Counted from the stretch's first letter, positions 23,066 through 31,738 are shown. The stretch is 64,000 nt of DNA from Ferrimonas sediminum (GCF_900100175.1 NZ_FNEM01000004.1:1-64000); one strand, 5' to 3'. Numbers and translations: made by a program. Notes: generated by a model from the sequence alone, not told the origin.

Positions 23066-23105
23066 AGGGGGATCGTGACAGGTATTGGACTGTCGCGATC
23101 CCCCT
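23066..23105. other. 16-bp stem-loop between rlmD and barA
   Basis: The left arm 23066-23081 pairs with 23090-23105 in 16 consecutive pairs, 15 Watson-Crick and one T-G, around an 8-nt loop. Neither side carries a T-run, so it does not look like a terminator. It lies 23 bp from the rlmD start and 74 bp from the barA start. It could be an mRNA-leader structure or an operator. Confidence 0.8.
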
Positions 23106-23178
23106 GAAAAGCTGGAAAATCCAGCGGCATTAAGGGATAACAATAGCCAAACATACTTAGCGGAGCATTGTCCCACAG

Positions 23179-25905
23179 ATGAATGGGGTCACCAAATACA
23201 GTCTCAGAGCCTGGGTGCTGGTGTTGGCACTGGCACCCACCATACTGATCGGCGTACTGCTAGGCAGTTTCTTCACTCTGACCCGTTTCTCGGAGCTGGA
23301 CAACTCGCTGCTGGTTCGGGGTAAGAACATCGTCAGCCCCCTGGCTATGGCGGCCAGCTACGGCCTGAGCACCAGTAACCGTGACTACAGCCAGCGACTC
23401 ATCGACATGATTCACAAGCAGAACTCACTGTTTGTGCAATTGATAGCGATATTTGACAACCAGAATCAAGTATTTGCCACCAGCCAATACCGGCAGAACT
23501 TCGACCTGATTAAACTGCCCATCAACCGGGATCTGACCGAAGGGATCAACATCGAGCACATCGGTGACCATGTGATTATGCGGGCACCGATCTACACCCT
23601 GCCGACCCCGGCGGTAGACACCAATTTTACGCCACGGACCCAACTGGGCTACATCGTGCTGCAGATTAATAAGCATGAAGCCCTGGTTAACCAGTACCGC
23701 GGCGCGGGCTGGGCCTTCATCATCGTCCTCATCGGTGTCCAGCTGAACCTGCTGTTCACCTTCAGGCTGATGAAAAACGTCACTCGCCCCATCACCGACA
23801 TGGTAACCGCCGTGGCCAAGATTCGAGAGGGTAAGCTGGATACCCGGCTGCAGGGGGAGCTTATCGGCGAACTGGACCACCTGAAGCGGGGCATCAACGC
23901 CATGGCCTCCTCCCTGGCGGAATACCACAATGAGATGCAACAGAACATCGACCAGGCCACCTCCGACCTGCGGGAGACTCTGGAGCAGATCGAGATTCAG
24001 AACGTGGAACTGGATATCGCCAAAAAGCGGGCCCTGGAAGCCAGCCGGGTTAAATCGGAATTCATGGCCAACATGAGTCATGAGCTGCGCACGCCCCTCA
24101 ACGGCGTCATCGGCTTTACCCGGCAGTTGCTGAAAACGCCGCTGCACGACAACCAGCGCGACTACCTCAACACCATCGAGCGCAGCGCCACCAACCTGCT
24201 GTCCATCATCAATGACATCCTCGACTTCTCAAAACTGGAAGCGGGCAAGATGGTTCTTGAGAAGATGCCTTTTGCCCTGCGCGAAGCGGTGGATGAAACC
24301 ATGCAGTTGCTGTCCACCGCCGCCGCCGAGAAGGAGCTGGAGCTGGTGATCGACATCGATGAGCGAGTACCGGACAGCCTCAACGGCGACGTGATGCGCC
24401 TGCAGCAGATTCTGACCAACCTGGTCAACAACGCCATTAAGTTCACCGACAAGGGCAGCGTACGCCTGCAGCTGGATGCCGCCAAGGAGACACCGGAGCG
24501 GGTGCTGATCCGCGGCGAAGTGGCGGACACCGGCATCGGCATCAGCAAGGAACAGCAATCGATGCTGTTCCAGGCCTTTGGCCAGGCCGATAGCTCCATC
24601 AGTCGTCGCTTTGGTGGCACCGGCCTGGGACTGGTGATCACCAAACGGCTGGTCAACCACATGGATGGCCAGATCGGCTTCACCAGCAGCGAAGGCCAGG
24701 GCTCCACCTTCTGGTTTACACTCAGCATCGAAAAGAGCCCGTTTACCATCTCCGATCCGCTGATTCTTGAACAGGTTTATGGTCAGAGTGCGCTGGTGTT
24801 TGAGCCGAGACTGCTGACCCGAAACAACCTGGTGCAACAGTTGGATAACTGGCACATCAAGGCCACCGCCTGCGGCAGCAGTTCGCCACTGCATCAGCAG
24901 CTCAGCGATCAGCACTATGATCATGCCCTGATCGCCTGGCGCAAACTCAAGCCCAGCGAGGGCATGATGGAAACCCTTGCGATCATCCGCAACCACTGCG
25001 ACAACCTGGTACTGCTGCTGGACAGCAACAACAGCGAGGTCGCCAACCAGATGGCTGGCCTGGGCATCGACCACTGCCTGACCCTGCCCATGAGCGAACG
25101 GCGGCTGTTTGCCAGCCTGACCAATAAAGACGCCCAGCACCAGCCGGCCCCCCAGGTACCGATGACCATCAGTCGCGAGAAAAAGGCCCTCAAGACGCTG
25201 GCTGTGGATGACAACCGCGCCAACCTTAAGCTTATCGACACCCTGCTCAGCGAGCTGGTGGACGAGGTTGATACCCTCTCCTCCGGCACCCAGGCCATCC
25301 AGCGGGCGCAGGAGCAGGAGTACGACATCATCTTTATGGACATTCAGATGCCGGACATCGACGGCATCCAGGCCACCCAGCGCATCCGCCAGCAGTCCCG
25401 CAATACCCGCACCCCGATCATCGCGGTGACCGCCCACCTGCTGGGCGCCGAGCGTGAGCAAGTACTTGCCAGCGGCATTGATGACATCCTGACCAAACCC
25501 ATCGATGAGCAGGGACTGGAGCAGGTCCTTGACCGCTGGACCTCCACCGCCACTCCGGTATTAAGCCAGGTAGTGGACTGGAAACTGGCACTGACGCAAT
25601 CCGGCGGCAATAATGATCTGGCCAAAGAGATGCTCAAGATGCTGATGGACAGCATTCCGCAAACCCGTGAACTTATCGACAACCATCTGCAGCTGGGGGA
25701 TCGTACCGCCATGCTGAAAACCGTTCACAAGTTGCACGGCGCCACCTGCTACTCCGGCGTGCCCGGGTTGCAGAAGCTGTGCGCCGATCTGGAGTCACAA
25801 CTGAAGCAAGGCAACAGTACTGCCCAGCTGGAACCGGAAATTCTTGAGTTACTAGACGAATTAAACAAGGTAGAATCCGCGGCCGAAACCATACTGGCCG
25901 CCTAA
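23179..25905 (+). CDS. barA: Hybrid sensor histidine kinase BarA
   Basis: BarA is the inner-membrane tripartite sensor that phosphorylates UvrY (GacA) and so controls the small RNAs that sequester CsrA. Transmembrane helices lie at about 9-32 and 170-190 and flank a periplasmic sensor domain. A HAMP linker follows, then HisKA with His301 in SHELRTPLNG, the HATPase with DTGIGI and GGTGLGL, a degenerate receiver-like region, and a receiver with Asp721 in IIFMDIQMP. The C-terminal HPt domain has His853 in HKLHGATCY. Length is 908, against 918 in E. coli. Phospho-sites are nearly collinear with E. coli BarA. uvrY is not in the window; csrA is at 446. Confidence 0.95.
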   Translation: MNGVTKYSLRAWVLVLALAPTILIGVLLGSFFTLTRFSELDNSLLVRGKNIVSPLAMAASYGLSTSNRDYSQRLIDMIHKQNSLFVQLIAIFDNQNQVFATSQYRQNFDLIKLPINRDLTEGINIEHIGDHVIMRAPIYTLPTPAVDTNFTPRTQLGYIVLQINKHEALVNQYRGAGWAFIIVLIGVQLNLLFTFRLMKNVTRPITDMVTAVAKIREGKLDTRLQGELIGELDHLKRGINAMASSLAEYHNEMQQNIDQATSDLRETLEQIEIQNVELDIAKKRALEASRVKSEFMANMSHELRTPLNGVIGFTRQLLKTPLHDNQRDYLNTIERSATNLLSIINDILDFSKLEAGKMVLEKMPFALREAVDETMQLLSTAAAEKELELVIDIDERVPDSLNGDVMRLQQILTNLVNNAIKFTDKGSVRLQLDAAKETPERVLIRGEVADTGIGISKEQQSMLFQAFGQADSSISRRFGGTGLGLVITKRLVNHMDGQIGFTSSEGQGSTFWFTLSIEKSPFTISDPLILEQVYGQSALVFEPRLLTRNNLVQQLDNWHIKATACGSSSPLHQQLSDQHYDHALIAWRKLKPSEGMMETLAIIRNHCDNLVLLLDSNNSEVANQMAGLGIDHCLTLPMSERRLFASLTNKDAQHQPAPQVPMTISREKKALKTLAVDDNRANLKLIDTLLSELVDEVDTLSSGTQAIQRAQEQEYDIIFMDIQMPDIDGIQATQRIRQQSRNTRTPIIAVTAHLLGAEREQVLASGIDDILTKPIDEQGLEQVLDRWTSTATPVLSQVVDWKLALTQSGGNNDLAKEMLKMLMDSIPQTRELIDNHLQLGDRTAMLKTVHKLHGATCYSGVPGLQKLCADLESQLKQGNSTAQLEPEILELLDELNKVESAAETILAA

Positions 25906-25918
25906 TTGGAATCCATAC

Positions 25919-26512
25919 ATGAGTAAAGCACCCGGCTTTTTCAGCCGCATCAAAGCCCTGTCTCCCGAGGGCAAGCGCCTGTTCGCTACTGCCCTGGCGG
26001 AGCGCATGCTGCCAAACTTCCAGCTGTTTTGTGCGGCTCTGGACAACAACGATCACGCTCAGCTGCAGTCATCCCTGGATCTGCTGTGGGAAAGCTGTTT
26101 CAGTCGGCGACTGAAACTCAGCTACGAGCTGCAACTGGAGAAACTGGAGGCGATCACGCCGGAGCCCGACGACCACGACATGTACGGGGTCTACCCCGCC
26201 ATGGACGCCGTCGTCGCCGTCAGCACCATCTTTATCGCCATGCAGCAGAAGATCGAGGACGACCTGATTAACGTGTCCAAGCTCTCCAGCTCCACGGTCA
26301 CCAACTACATCGAAGTGGTCGAAGAGCCGGAGCTGGATGGCAAAGCCCTGGACGACTTCATTTTCGCCCATGAGATGATGCAGCAAGAGAAGGCGATTCA
26401 GCAGCAACTGCTGGAGTGGGTGGAGTCGGAGCCCGGCATTGACGACATCAAAGAGATGCGCCGCGACATCCGTCAGGCCGCCATCTCCAACATCGGCATC
26501 AGCCTGGGCTAG
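25919..26512 (+). CDS. YjaG-family protein (DUF416)
   Basis: This 197-residue soluble protein resembles E. coli YjaG: CERM-like segment LAERMLPNFQLF, LDLLWES, the QLEKLE...PDDHDMYGVYPAMDA core, and the ending RRDIRQAAISNIGI. The function of the DUF416 family is unknown. No signal peptide or membrane segment is visible, and it looks mostly helical. It starts 13 nt after barA and is probably in the same transcript. It is convergent with the TetR gene, separated by a hairpin. Confidence 0.85.
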   Translation: MSKAPGFFSRIKALSPEGKRLFATALAERMLPNFQLFCAALDNNDHAQLQSSLDLLWESCFSRRLKLSYELQLEKLEAITPEPDDHDMYGVYPAMDAVVAVSTIFIAMQQKIEDDLINVSKLSSSTVTNYIEVVEEPELDGKALDDFIFAHEMMQQEKAIQQQLLEWVESEPGIDDIKEMRRDIRQAAISNIGISLG

Positions 26513-26525
26513 CCGCCCTGCCCCT

Positions 26526-26545
26526 GCCGGCCCTGCGGGGCCGGC
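26526..26545. terminator. Strong hairpin between convergent yjaG-like and tetR genes
   Basis: A perfect 8-bp stem GCCGGCCC/GGGCCGGC with loop TGCG sits 13 bp after the DUF416 stop and touches the TetR stop. There is no T-run on either side, so its ability to terminate is uncertain. Its place between convergent genes is the main argument. Confidence 0.45.
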
Positions 26546-27291
26546 TACTCCTCCAACGACGCCTCCACCCGCTCAATCAGTTCATCGACATCGAACTGCT
26601 GCAGCTGCAGGTCAATGTCGGTACAGATGGCCATCACCGGTTCCAGACTGGCCAGGGTCATCGGCCGGGACCATCGCAATGAGGCAATACTGGGTAGCAT
26701 CGCCTCAAAGACCCGCTCCATCGGCATCTGCATCATCTCATCCCGAAAACTGTAGTTATTGCTGAACAGGGAAAACCCCCGCTCGACACAGGTCACCAGA
26801 TTGAGGCAGTGATGAATCTCCTCATCGGTAGCCTGCAGCTCGCCCAAGGTCCGGGCCCGCTCCAGAAAATCGCAGTTTAGCTGATACCAGCTATCCAATA
26901 GTTTACGGGTGGTGGCAATCCGGTGGTGCGACGCATGCTTCCACACGCAGGGCATGGCCGCCAGAAACTGCACCCCGGCCGGATCCATGGCCTGACGGGC
27001 ACGATGTACCCACACCAACTGCATCGCCATAAACCGCTGCTGGTAGCTGGCGGGGTAGAGAGCAATCTCCTGAGTGGCCTTAACCCCCCACTTGCCGATG
27101 ATGCGGTTAAATAAACCGACGGCGATATCTTCACGGCTGGAAAAATAGTTATACAGGCTGTTTACCGGACAGTTGGATTGACGCGCCAACTCAAGCAAGC
27201 TTAAGGAGAAAAGCCCGTGTTCTACTATCGCTATTTCCGCGGTATTTAATATCGCACTTATTCTCTTTCTTTTTAATTCTGCCCGAGTCAT
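26545..27291 (-). CDS. TetR-family transcriptional regulator
   Basis: The 248-residue protein has an N-terminal TetR helix-turn-helix: ILNTAEIAIVEHGLFSLSLLELARQSNCPVNSLYNYFSSREDI is its general span (about 13-56), with SLYNYF as the recognition helix. The C-terminal ligand/dimer domain is not one I recognise. It is transcribed away from dsbL, which starts 242 bp further on, so control of the dsbL-dsbI-porin-assT operon, and of itself, is the simplest guess. A 10-bp palindrome in the gap is a candidate operator. The ligand is unknown. Confidence 0.85.
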   Translation of the reverse strand: MTRAELKRKRISAILNTAEIAIVEHGLFSLSLLELARQSNCPVNSLYNYFSSREDIAVGLFNRIIGKWGVKATQEIALYPASYQQRFMAMQLVWVHRARQAMDPAGVQFLAAMPCVWKHASHHRIATTRKLLDSWYQLNCDFLERARTLGELQATDEEIHHCLNLVTCVERGFSLFSNNYSFRDEMMQMPMERVFEAMLPSIASLRWSRPMTLASLEPVMAICTDIDLQLQQFDVDELIERVEASLEE

Positions 27292-27350
27292 CTTTGCACC
27301 AGATCACAAATAAGTTGGGGAAAGTATTCATAAAATAGTTGCTGTTTTCT

Positions 27351-27360
27351 GTTAGCTAAC
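27351..27360. promoter_or_regulatory. Candidate operator palindrome between tetR and dsbL
   Basis: GTTAGCTAAC is a perfect 10-bp palindrome near the middle of the divergent gap. Three TCACA half-sites (about 27304, 27400 and 27454) are also present; each lacks a good left half, so CRP control is possible but weak. Assignment to the TetR protein is positional only. Confidence 0.35.
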
Positions 27361-27532
27361 CCACAAATAAAGCCCGATATAATCAGAACGCGAATTGGGT
27401 CACATCTCGCTTTAAAAAAGTAAAATAATTCCCCAGTTTCCCGGCAGGTGTCGTCACAGTTACCCGTCGCCAGTCTCCCTATTCTAGTCAACAACAACGG
27501 CATCACTGCCCCTGACACCTATGGAGACCCCC

Positions 27533-28144
27533 ATGAAACGCATACTTACTCTTGCTGCCGCCTCACTGCTGGCACTGACCGCCCAGGCCGCAGAATTTAG
27601 CGAAGGAAAGCATTACATTGACCTTAAAGATCAAGGTTTTAATGCTCCAAATCAGGTGGTAAAAGTCTATTCAACCAACTGCCCATTCTGTTATAAATAC
27701 GAAAAAGCCGTCATGCCAAATTATATTAAAAATCTGCCTGACGGTGTCGACTATGACGCCTACCACATTACCACCAAGCCTCCCTTTGGTTTAGAAAAAG
27801 CCACCGTAGTTGCTGTTGCCAAAACCCTTGGCGAAAAACAATACAAAAAAGTAAAGATGGCTTATTACAAGCATATCCATGACGATAAAATTAAATTCAA
27901 ATCCTCTGAAGAAGCAACTTCATTCGGACTGAAAGCTGCAGGCATCGATGCTGCCGACTTCGAAGCCAAGAAGGGCAGCGCCGAAGTCTCTGCCCTACTG
28001 ACCAAGTGGGATCAGGGCCTTAAAGTCGCCAAGGTCAAAGGCATTCCCGCCATCGTGGTTAACGGCCAATACCTGATCGTGACCCAATCGATCACCAGTA
28101 TGAAGATGCTGGATGACCTCACCGCCGAACTGCTAACCAAGTGA
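27533..28144 (+). CDS. dsbL: DsbL-type thiol:disulfide oxidoreductase
   Basis: This is a periplasmic DsbA-like oxidase that, in uropathogenic E. coli and Salmonella, is paired with DsbI and dedicated to arylsulfate sulfotransferase AssT. The 203-residue precursor has a signal peptide ending AQA-AEF. The thioredoxin-fold active site is CPFC (in STNCPFCYKYEK), with an inserted helical domain and cis-Pro region KGIPAIVV. The ATG at 27533 has GGAG 6 nt upstream; an ATG four codons earlier lacks a site. Bases 27600-27900 are visibly more AT-rich than the downstream genes. It starts the dsbL-dsbI-porin-assT operon. Confidence 0.9.
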   Translation: MKRILTLAAASLLALTAQAAEFSEGKHYIDLKDQGFNAPNQVVKVYSTNCPFCYKYEKAVMPNYIKNLPDGVDYDAYHITTKPPFGLEKATVVAVAKTLGEKQYKKVKMAYYKHIHDDKIKFKSSEEATSFGLKAAGIDAADFEAKKGSAEVSALLTKWDQGLKVAKVKGIPAIVVNGQYLIVTQSITSMKMLDDLTAELLTK

Positions 28145-28155
28145 GGAGGATAACC

Positions 28156-28782
28156 ATGACCCCCATCACTCAAGGTTGGCAGGACCTGAAATCTGCCCCG
28201 CTAACGACCCTGCAACAGTGGCAGCAACAACGTTGGATCTGGCTGCTGATGAGTGGCGCCGCGCTGTTCCTGATCCTCGCCGCCATGGGCTACTTCCAGT
28301 GGTTCCTGGCCATGGATCCCTGTGAAATCTGCGTCTACATCCGCTTCAGCCAGATGTGCATCCTGTTTGCCGGCCTGATCATCGCCATTAAACCGGACAA
28401 CCAGCTTCTCAAGCTGGCTGGCATGGCTCTGGCCTGGTACGCCGTGCTTCAGGGCATGGCCTGGTCCATTGAACTGGCCGGCCTGCACGACTCATCCCAC
28501 GCCCTGGATGCGGTGATGGCCGAGGGCGGTGACCTGTTCGCCGCCGGTGGTGGCGGCGGCGCCTGCTCCACCGAACCCAAATTCCCACTGGGGTTACCGA
28601 TGCATGAGTGGTTTCCCTATGAGTTCCAGCCTTCCGGCATCTGTGGCGAAGACGACTGGAGCCTGTTGGGACTGAACATGGCCCAGTACTGCATCATCGC
28701 CTACAGCGTGTTCATCGCCGCTCTGTCGGCAGTTACCTTCGGCTGGCTCAGCTGCCTGGGTAAAAAGCAGTCCAATAGATAA
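28156..28782 (+). CDS. dsbI: DsbI, DsbB-family quinone-coupled disulfide generator
   Basis: This inner-membrane protein reoxidises DsbL and passes electrons to quinone. The 208-residue protein has four hydrophobic helices, the CxxC pair of the first periplasmic loop (PCEICVYIRFSQ), and a second Cys pair in the large loop (GACSTE and SGICGE). A Gly-rich stretch (AAGGGGGAC) precedes the loop. The ATG at 28156 has a strong AGGAGG 6 nt upstream. It lies 11 nt after dsbL, consistent with a dedicated DsbL/DsbI pair. Confidence 0.9.
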   Translation: MTPITQGWQDLKSAPLTTLQQWQQQRWIWLLMSGAALFLILAAMGYFQWFLAMDPCEICVYIRFSQMCILFAGLIIAIKPDNQLLKLAGMALAWYAVLQGMAWSIELAGLHDSSHALDAVMAEGGDLFAAGGGGGACSTEPKFPLGLPMHEWFPYEFQPSGICGEDDWSLLGLNMAQYCIIAYSVFIAALSAVTFGWLSCLGKKQSNR

Positions 28783-28832
28783 CCCAATAAAGGTGCCCCA
28801 CAGAGGGCACCCCCCTTCCAACGGAGATGACA

Positions 28833-29588
28833 ATGAAAACACTGAATACCGCACTGGCGCTGGCCCTGCTGACGGCCGCCCCGGCCCACGCCGGCATGGT
28901 GGCCGTAGAGGCCGGCATGATGGACTGGGGAAGCCAGGCCGAAGCGCACTTTGGCAAAGGCAAGAGCGAGAACGAATTCGTCACCCTCAAGGGGGCCACC
29001 GGCAGCGCGTTTGGCGATGTCTACGCCCACGTCAAGCTGGAGGATTTTACCGACTCCGACATGATCGGTTCCGAGATCAATATTGTCGGCCAGATCAACA
29101 TCGGCGATGGCGACTGGAACTGGTACGGGCAGGTGTTCAACAAGCAGAAACCGGTGTGGTCCGAAACCAACACCACCCTGGGTATCAGCCACGACAAGAC
29201 CTGGGACAACGGCCTCTATACCCAGGTGGCCCTGGCCGGTCATATCGTTACCTCCGACTATGCCCACTTCAAAAAGGCCAATGGCGAGTCCTTTGACGCC
29301 AATGGCTTCAACGGTGGTTACGTCTGGCTGTGCGCCAATCAGAGCTTCAACCTCGGCGGTCACGACGTCACCCTGGGTTGGTGGCAGGAGCACTTCTTCG
29401 GCCGTGGTGACGACTACCTGATCGTTTCCGGCGATACCGAAGATCACGGTTTCAATGGCCAGCTGACCCTGAGGTACCACATCGGTTCCGGCCTGTCTGC
29501 ATCACTGCAATACCGCTATGCCGAAAACAACCTGGGCAAAGAGGGCTTCCACGACGGTGTGTTCTACGCCCTGCAGTACAACTTCTAA
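28833..29588 (+). CDS. Tsx/OmpK-like outer-membrane channel
   Basis: The 251-residue precursor has a signal peptide (MKTLNTALALALLTAAPAHA). The mature part is made of alternating amphipathic strands rich in Trp/Tyr/Gly and ends in the C-terminal Phe (YALQYNF) expected of an outer-membrane beta-barrel. Segments such as FGDVYAHVKLEDF and WNWYGQVFNKQ resemble the Tsx/OmpK nucleoside-channel family. The substrate is not known. Its place between dsbI and assT suggests a route for aryl sulfates or phenols. It starts 50 bp after dsbI with GGAG 6 nt upstream of the chosen ATG. E. coli assT-dsbL-dsbI operons do not contain this gene. Confidence 0.72.
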   Translation: MKTLNTALALALLTAAPAHAGMVAVEAGMMDWGSQAEAHFGKGKSENEFVTLKGATGSAFGDVYAHVKLEDFTDSDMIGSEINIVGQINIGDGDWNWYGQVFNKQKPVWSETNTTLGISHDKTWDNGLYTQVALAGHIVTSDYAHFKKANGESFDANGFNGGYVWLCANQSFNLGGHDVTLGWWQEHFFGRGDDYLIVSGDTEDHGFNGQLTLRYHIGSGLSASLQYRYAENNLGKEGFHDGVFYALQYNF

Positions 29589-29621
29589 TAAACCAAATTA
29601 TTTGAAAGACGGAGAATCACG

Positions 29622-31331
29622 ATGAAAAAGACACTGCTTGCCACCTCCCTGGCCATGGGCCTGCTGGGACTGAGCCACTCAGCCATTGCCGGCGACGGCG
29701 GCGACTGGGCCGACAAATACCTGACCACCGTGGCCACCCAGGGTGAGATTGGCATCGTTAAGGTCAACCCTTACGACTTTGCCCCGCTGACCGCCATTAT
29801 CGACCTCAATGGCTTCAGCATCTCCGACGTCAAGGTACGCATCGAGCCCAAGAAAGGCGGCTCGGTGATCGAATACCCGGTGTCCGACAGTGCGGTAACC
29901 ACCCACAACGGCATCCCAGTGTTTGGTCTGTACGCCGACTACAACAACACCGTGTCGGTGGAGTACAACAAAGACGGTAAGCGCATCAAGGAGCAGTACA
30001 AGATCAAGACCGCACCGGTCAAGCAACTGCTGTTCGACGGCCAGACCCGCTCCTTCCCGGAGGTGGACGTGGTCAAGGTGGACAAGCAATTCAAAGACCG
30101 CCTCTACCTGGTGAACCACCTGGGTGCCGACGATCAGACCCAGGGCTGGGACAACTACCCCATCGTGTTTGTGACCGACACCGCCGGCGAAGTGCGCTGG
30201 TTTATGGACTGGGATAAGGTCTACGATCAGGACACCACCAAGGGAATCGCCATGGGCTTCCACCTGGCGGACAACGGCGAGCTGTACTGGGGCCAGGACC
30301 ACTACTACGCCCGTTACGACATGCTGGGCCGCAAGGTATTTAAGCGCGACATGCCCCGCGGCTTTACCGGTTTCTCCCACGCCATGCTGGAGATGCCCAA
30401 CGGCCACTACCTGCTGCGGGTCGCCAAGGAGAAATACCTGCGCGAAGACGGCAAACGCATCGATACCGTCCGTGACCACGTCATCGAAGTGGACCAGACC
30501 GGCAATGTGGTCCAGGTGTGGGATTTCAACAAGATCTTCGACAACATGCGCGACGACCTGCTGATCGGACTGGACTCCGGTGCCGTATGCCTGAATGTGG
30601 ATGAGAACCACGCCGGTGAAACCATGGACATCGAGCCAGACGCCCCGTTTGGCGACCTGCCCGGCGTCGCGGCCGGCCGTAACTGGGCCCACATCAACTC
30701 CATTGATTACGATGCCAAAGACGACTCCATCATCGTCTCCATGCGCCACCAGGGCACCGCCAAGGTCAGCCGTGATGGTGAAGTGAAGTGGATCCTGGCT
30801 GCCAACAAAGGCTGGGGCAAGCTGTCTGACAAGGTGCTGACCCCGGTGGACGCCAGCGGTAAGCCTCTGGACTGCAACATGAATACCGGCACCTGTGCCG
30901 ACACCGACTTCGACTGGCCCTGGACCCAGCACACCTCCTGGCTCACCAGCCGTGGTACCCTGGTCTCCTTCGACAACGGCGACGGCCGCCACTTCGAACA
31001 GCCGGCCATGCCGACCATGAAGTACAGCCGCGGTGTCGAGTACAAGATTGATGAAGACAAGATGACGGTGCAGCAGACCTTCGAATACGGCAAGGAGCGC
31101 GGTTACGAGTGGTACTCCCCCATCACCTCCAACATCGAGTGGCGCGACGACAAGGACAGCTTCTTCATGTACTCCGCCTCCGCCGGCCTGTTTACCGGCA
31201 AGCCGGGCAAGCACTTCATCAATGAGGTCACGGAAAACGGTAAGGTTAAGGTGGAGCTGACCGTCAACTCCATGGCCAAAACCGAGCCAAGCTACCGTGC
31301 TTTGATCGTGGATCCCAAGCAGCTGTTCTAA
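29622..31331 (+). CDS. assT: PAPS-independent arylsulfate sulfotransferase AssT
   Basis: AssT is a periplasmic homodimer that moves a sulfuryl group from one phenolic sulfate to another phenol through a sulfo-histidine. The 569-residue precursor has a signal peptide (cleavage near AIA-GDG) and a six-bladed propeller. The residues equivalent to the E. coli CFT073 active site are His253 (FSHAML), His357 (AHINS), Arg375 (SMRHQG) and His437 (TQHTSW). Each is one position above the E. coli numbers as I recall them (252, 356, 374, 436). A Cys pair, Cys418 and Cys425, just before His437 is the likely disulfide made by DsbL. It ends the operon with a strong terminator. Confidence 0.95.
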   Translation: MKKTLLATSLAMGLLGLSHSAIAGDGGDWADKYLTTVATQGEIGIVKVNPYDFAPLTAIIDLNGFSISDVKVRIEPKKGGSVIEYPVSDSAVTTHNGIPVFGLYADYNNTVSVEYNKDGKRIKEQYKIKTAPVKQLLFDGQTRSFPEVDVVKVDKQFKDRLYLVNHLGADDQTQGWDNYPIVFVTDTAGEVRWFMDWDKVYDQDTTKGIAMGFHLADNGELYWGQDHYYARYDMLGRKVFKRDMPRGFTGFSHAMLEMPNGHYLLRVAKEKYLREDGKRIDTVRDHVIEVDQTGNVVQVWDFNKIFDNMRDDLLIGLDSGAVCLNVDENHAGETMDIEPDAPFGDLPGVAAGRNWAHINSIDYDAKDDSIIVSMRHQGTAKVSRDGEVKWILAANKGWGKLSDKVLTPVDASGKPLDCNMNTGTCADTDFDWPWTQHTSWLTSRGTLVSFDNGDGRHFEQPAMPTMKYSRGVEYKIDEDKMTVQQTFEYGKERGYEWYSPITSNIEWRDDKDSFFMYSASAGLFTGKPGKHFINEVTENGKVKVELTVNSMAKTEPSYRALIVDPKQLF

Positions 31332-31356
31332 CCCCTTCCTCCTGACGATAAGACCG

Positions 31357-31380
31357 AGCCCCGCCATGCGGGGCTTTTTT
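31357..31380 (+). terminator. Terminator of the dsbL-assT operon
   Basis: An 8-bp stem AGCCCCGC/GCGGGGCT with a 3-nt loop (31357-31375) is followed by six T. It lies 25 bp after the assT stop and separates assT from arrA. Confidence 0.92.
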
Positions 31381-31738
31381 GACCTGCGCCGCAATTTCCT
31401 GAATTCCCAATTTCTTGTGAGGGGCTGGCTTGCTCCCGTCCCTCTCTTTTGGACCGGTTACCTCAGAATCATTCATTACAACAGACCTGAGCAAGCAGGG
31501 TGGCGCTGACCCCTTCAGGGGCTGGCCCCAATCTACCGGATTCGTTATCAGCAAACGCCCCGGAAGAATCAGGACTCAACAGATTTCGCCTTACTAAAAA
31601 CCATAGAAAATATGTGGTTACTTTTTGACCAGCGTCATATCAATCTCAGCCTTAACAGTATCAACATAGCCAGGAGCATAGGTGATATACGGCCAGGCTC
31701 ATGCGCTCTTACGTATATTGCAATACAAGGATGACATC
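31381..31738. other. Intergenic region upstream of arrA
   Basis: No gene is supported here. Visible structure: the direct repeat AGGGGCTGGC (31420-31429 and 31517-31526), the inverted pair GCTTGCTC/GAGCAAGC (31428-31435 and 31489-31496), and a small hairpin CCCC-TTCA-GGGG (31510-31521). Closer to arrA there is a CRP-like site TTTGA-N6-TCATA (31624-31639, 8 of 10 consensus bases) and a partial palindrome GTAT-N6-ATAC (31713-31726). The palindrome is right beside the AAGGA ribosome site. Confidence 0.5.

Noticed and set aside
29679-31394. Open frame of over 500 codons opposite assT
   Set aside because: Val/His/Gly-rich shadow of assT, whose signal peptide and catalytic residues are all present on the plus strand.
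31381-31738. Insertion sequence or attachment site between assT and arrA
   Set aside because: Repeats are only 8-10 bp, no transposase or integrase frame is present, and no target-site duplication could be defined.
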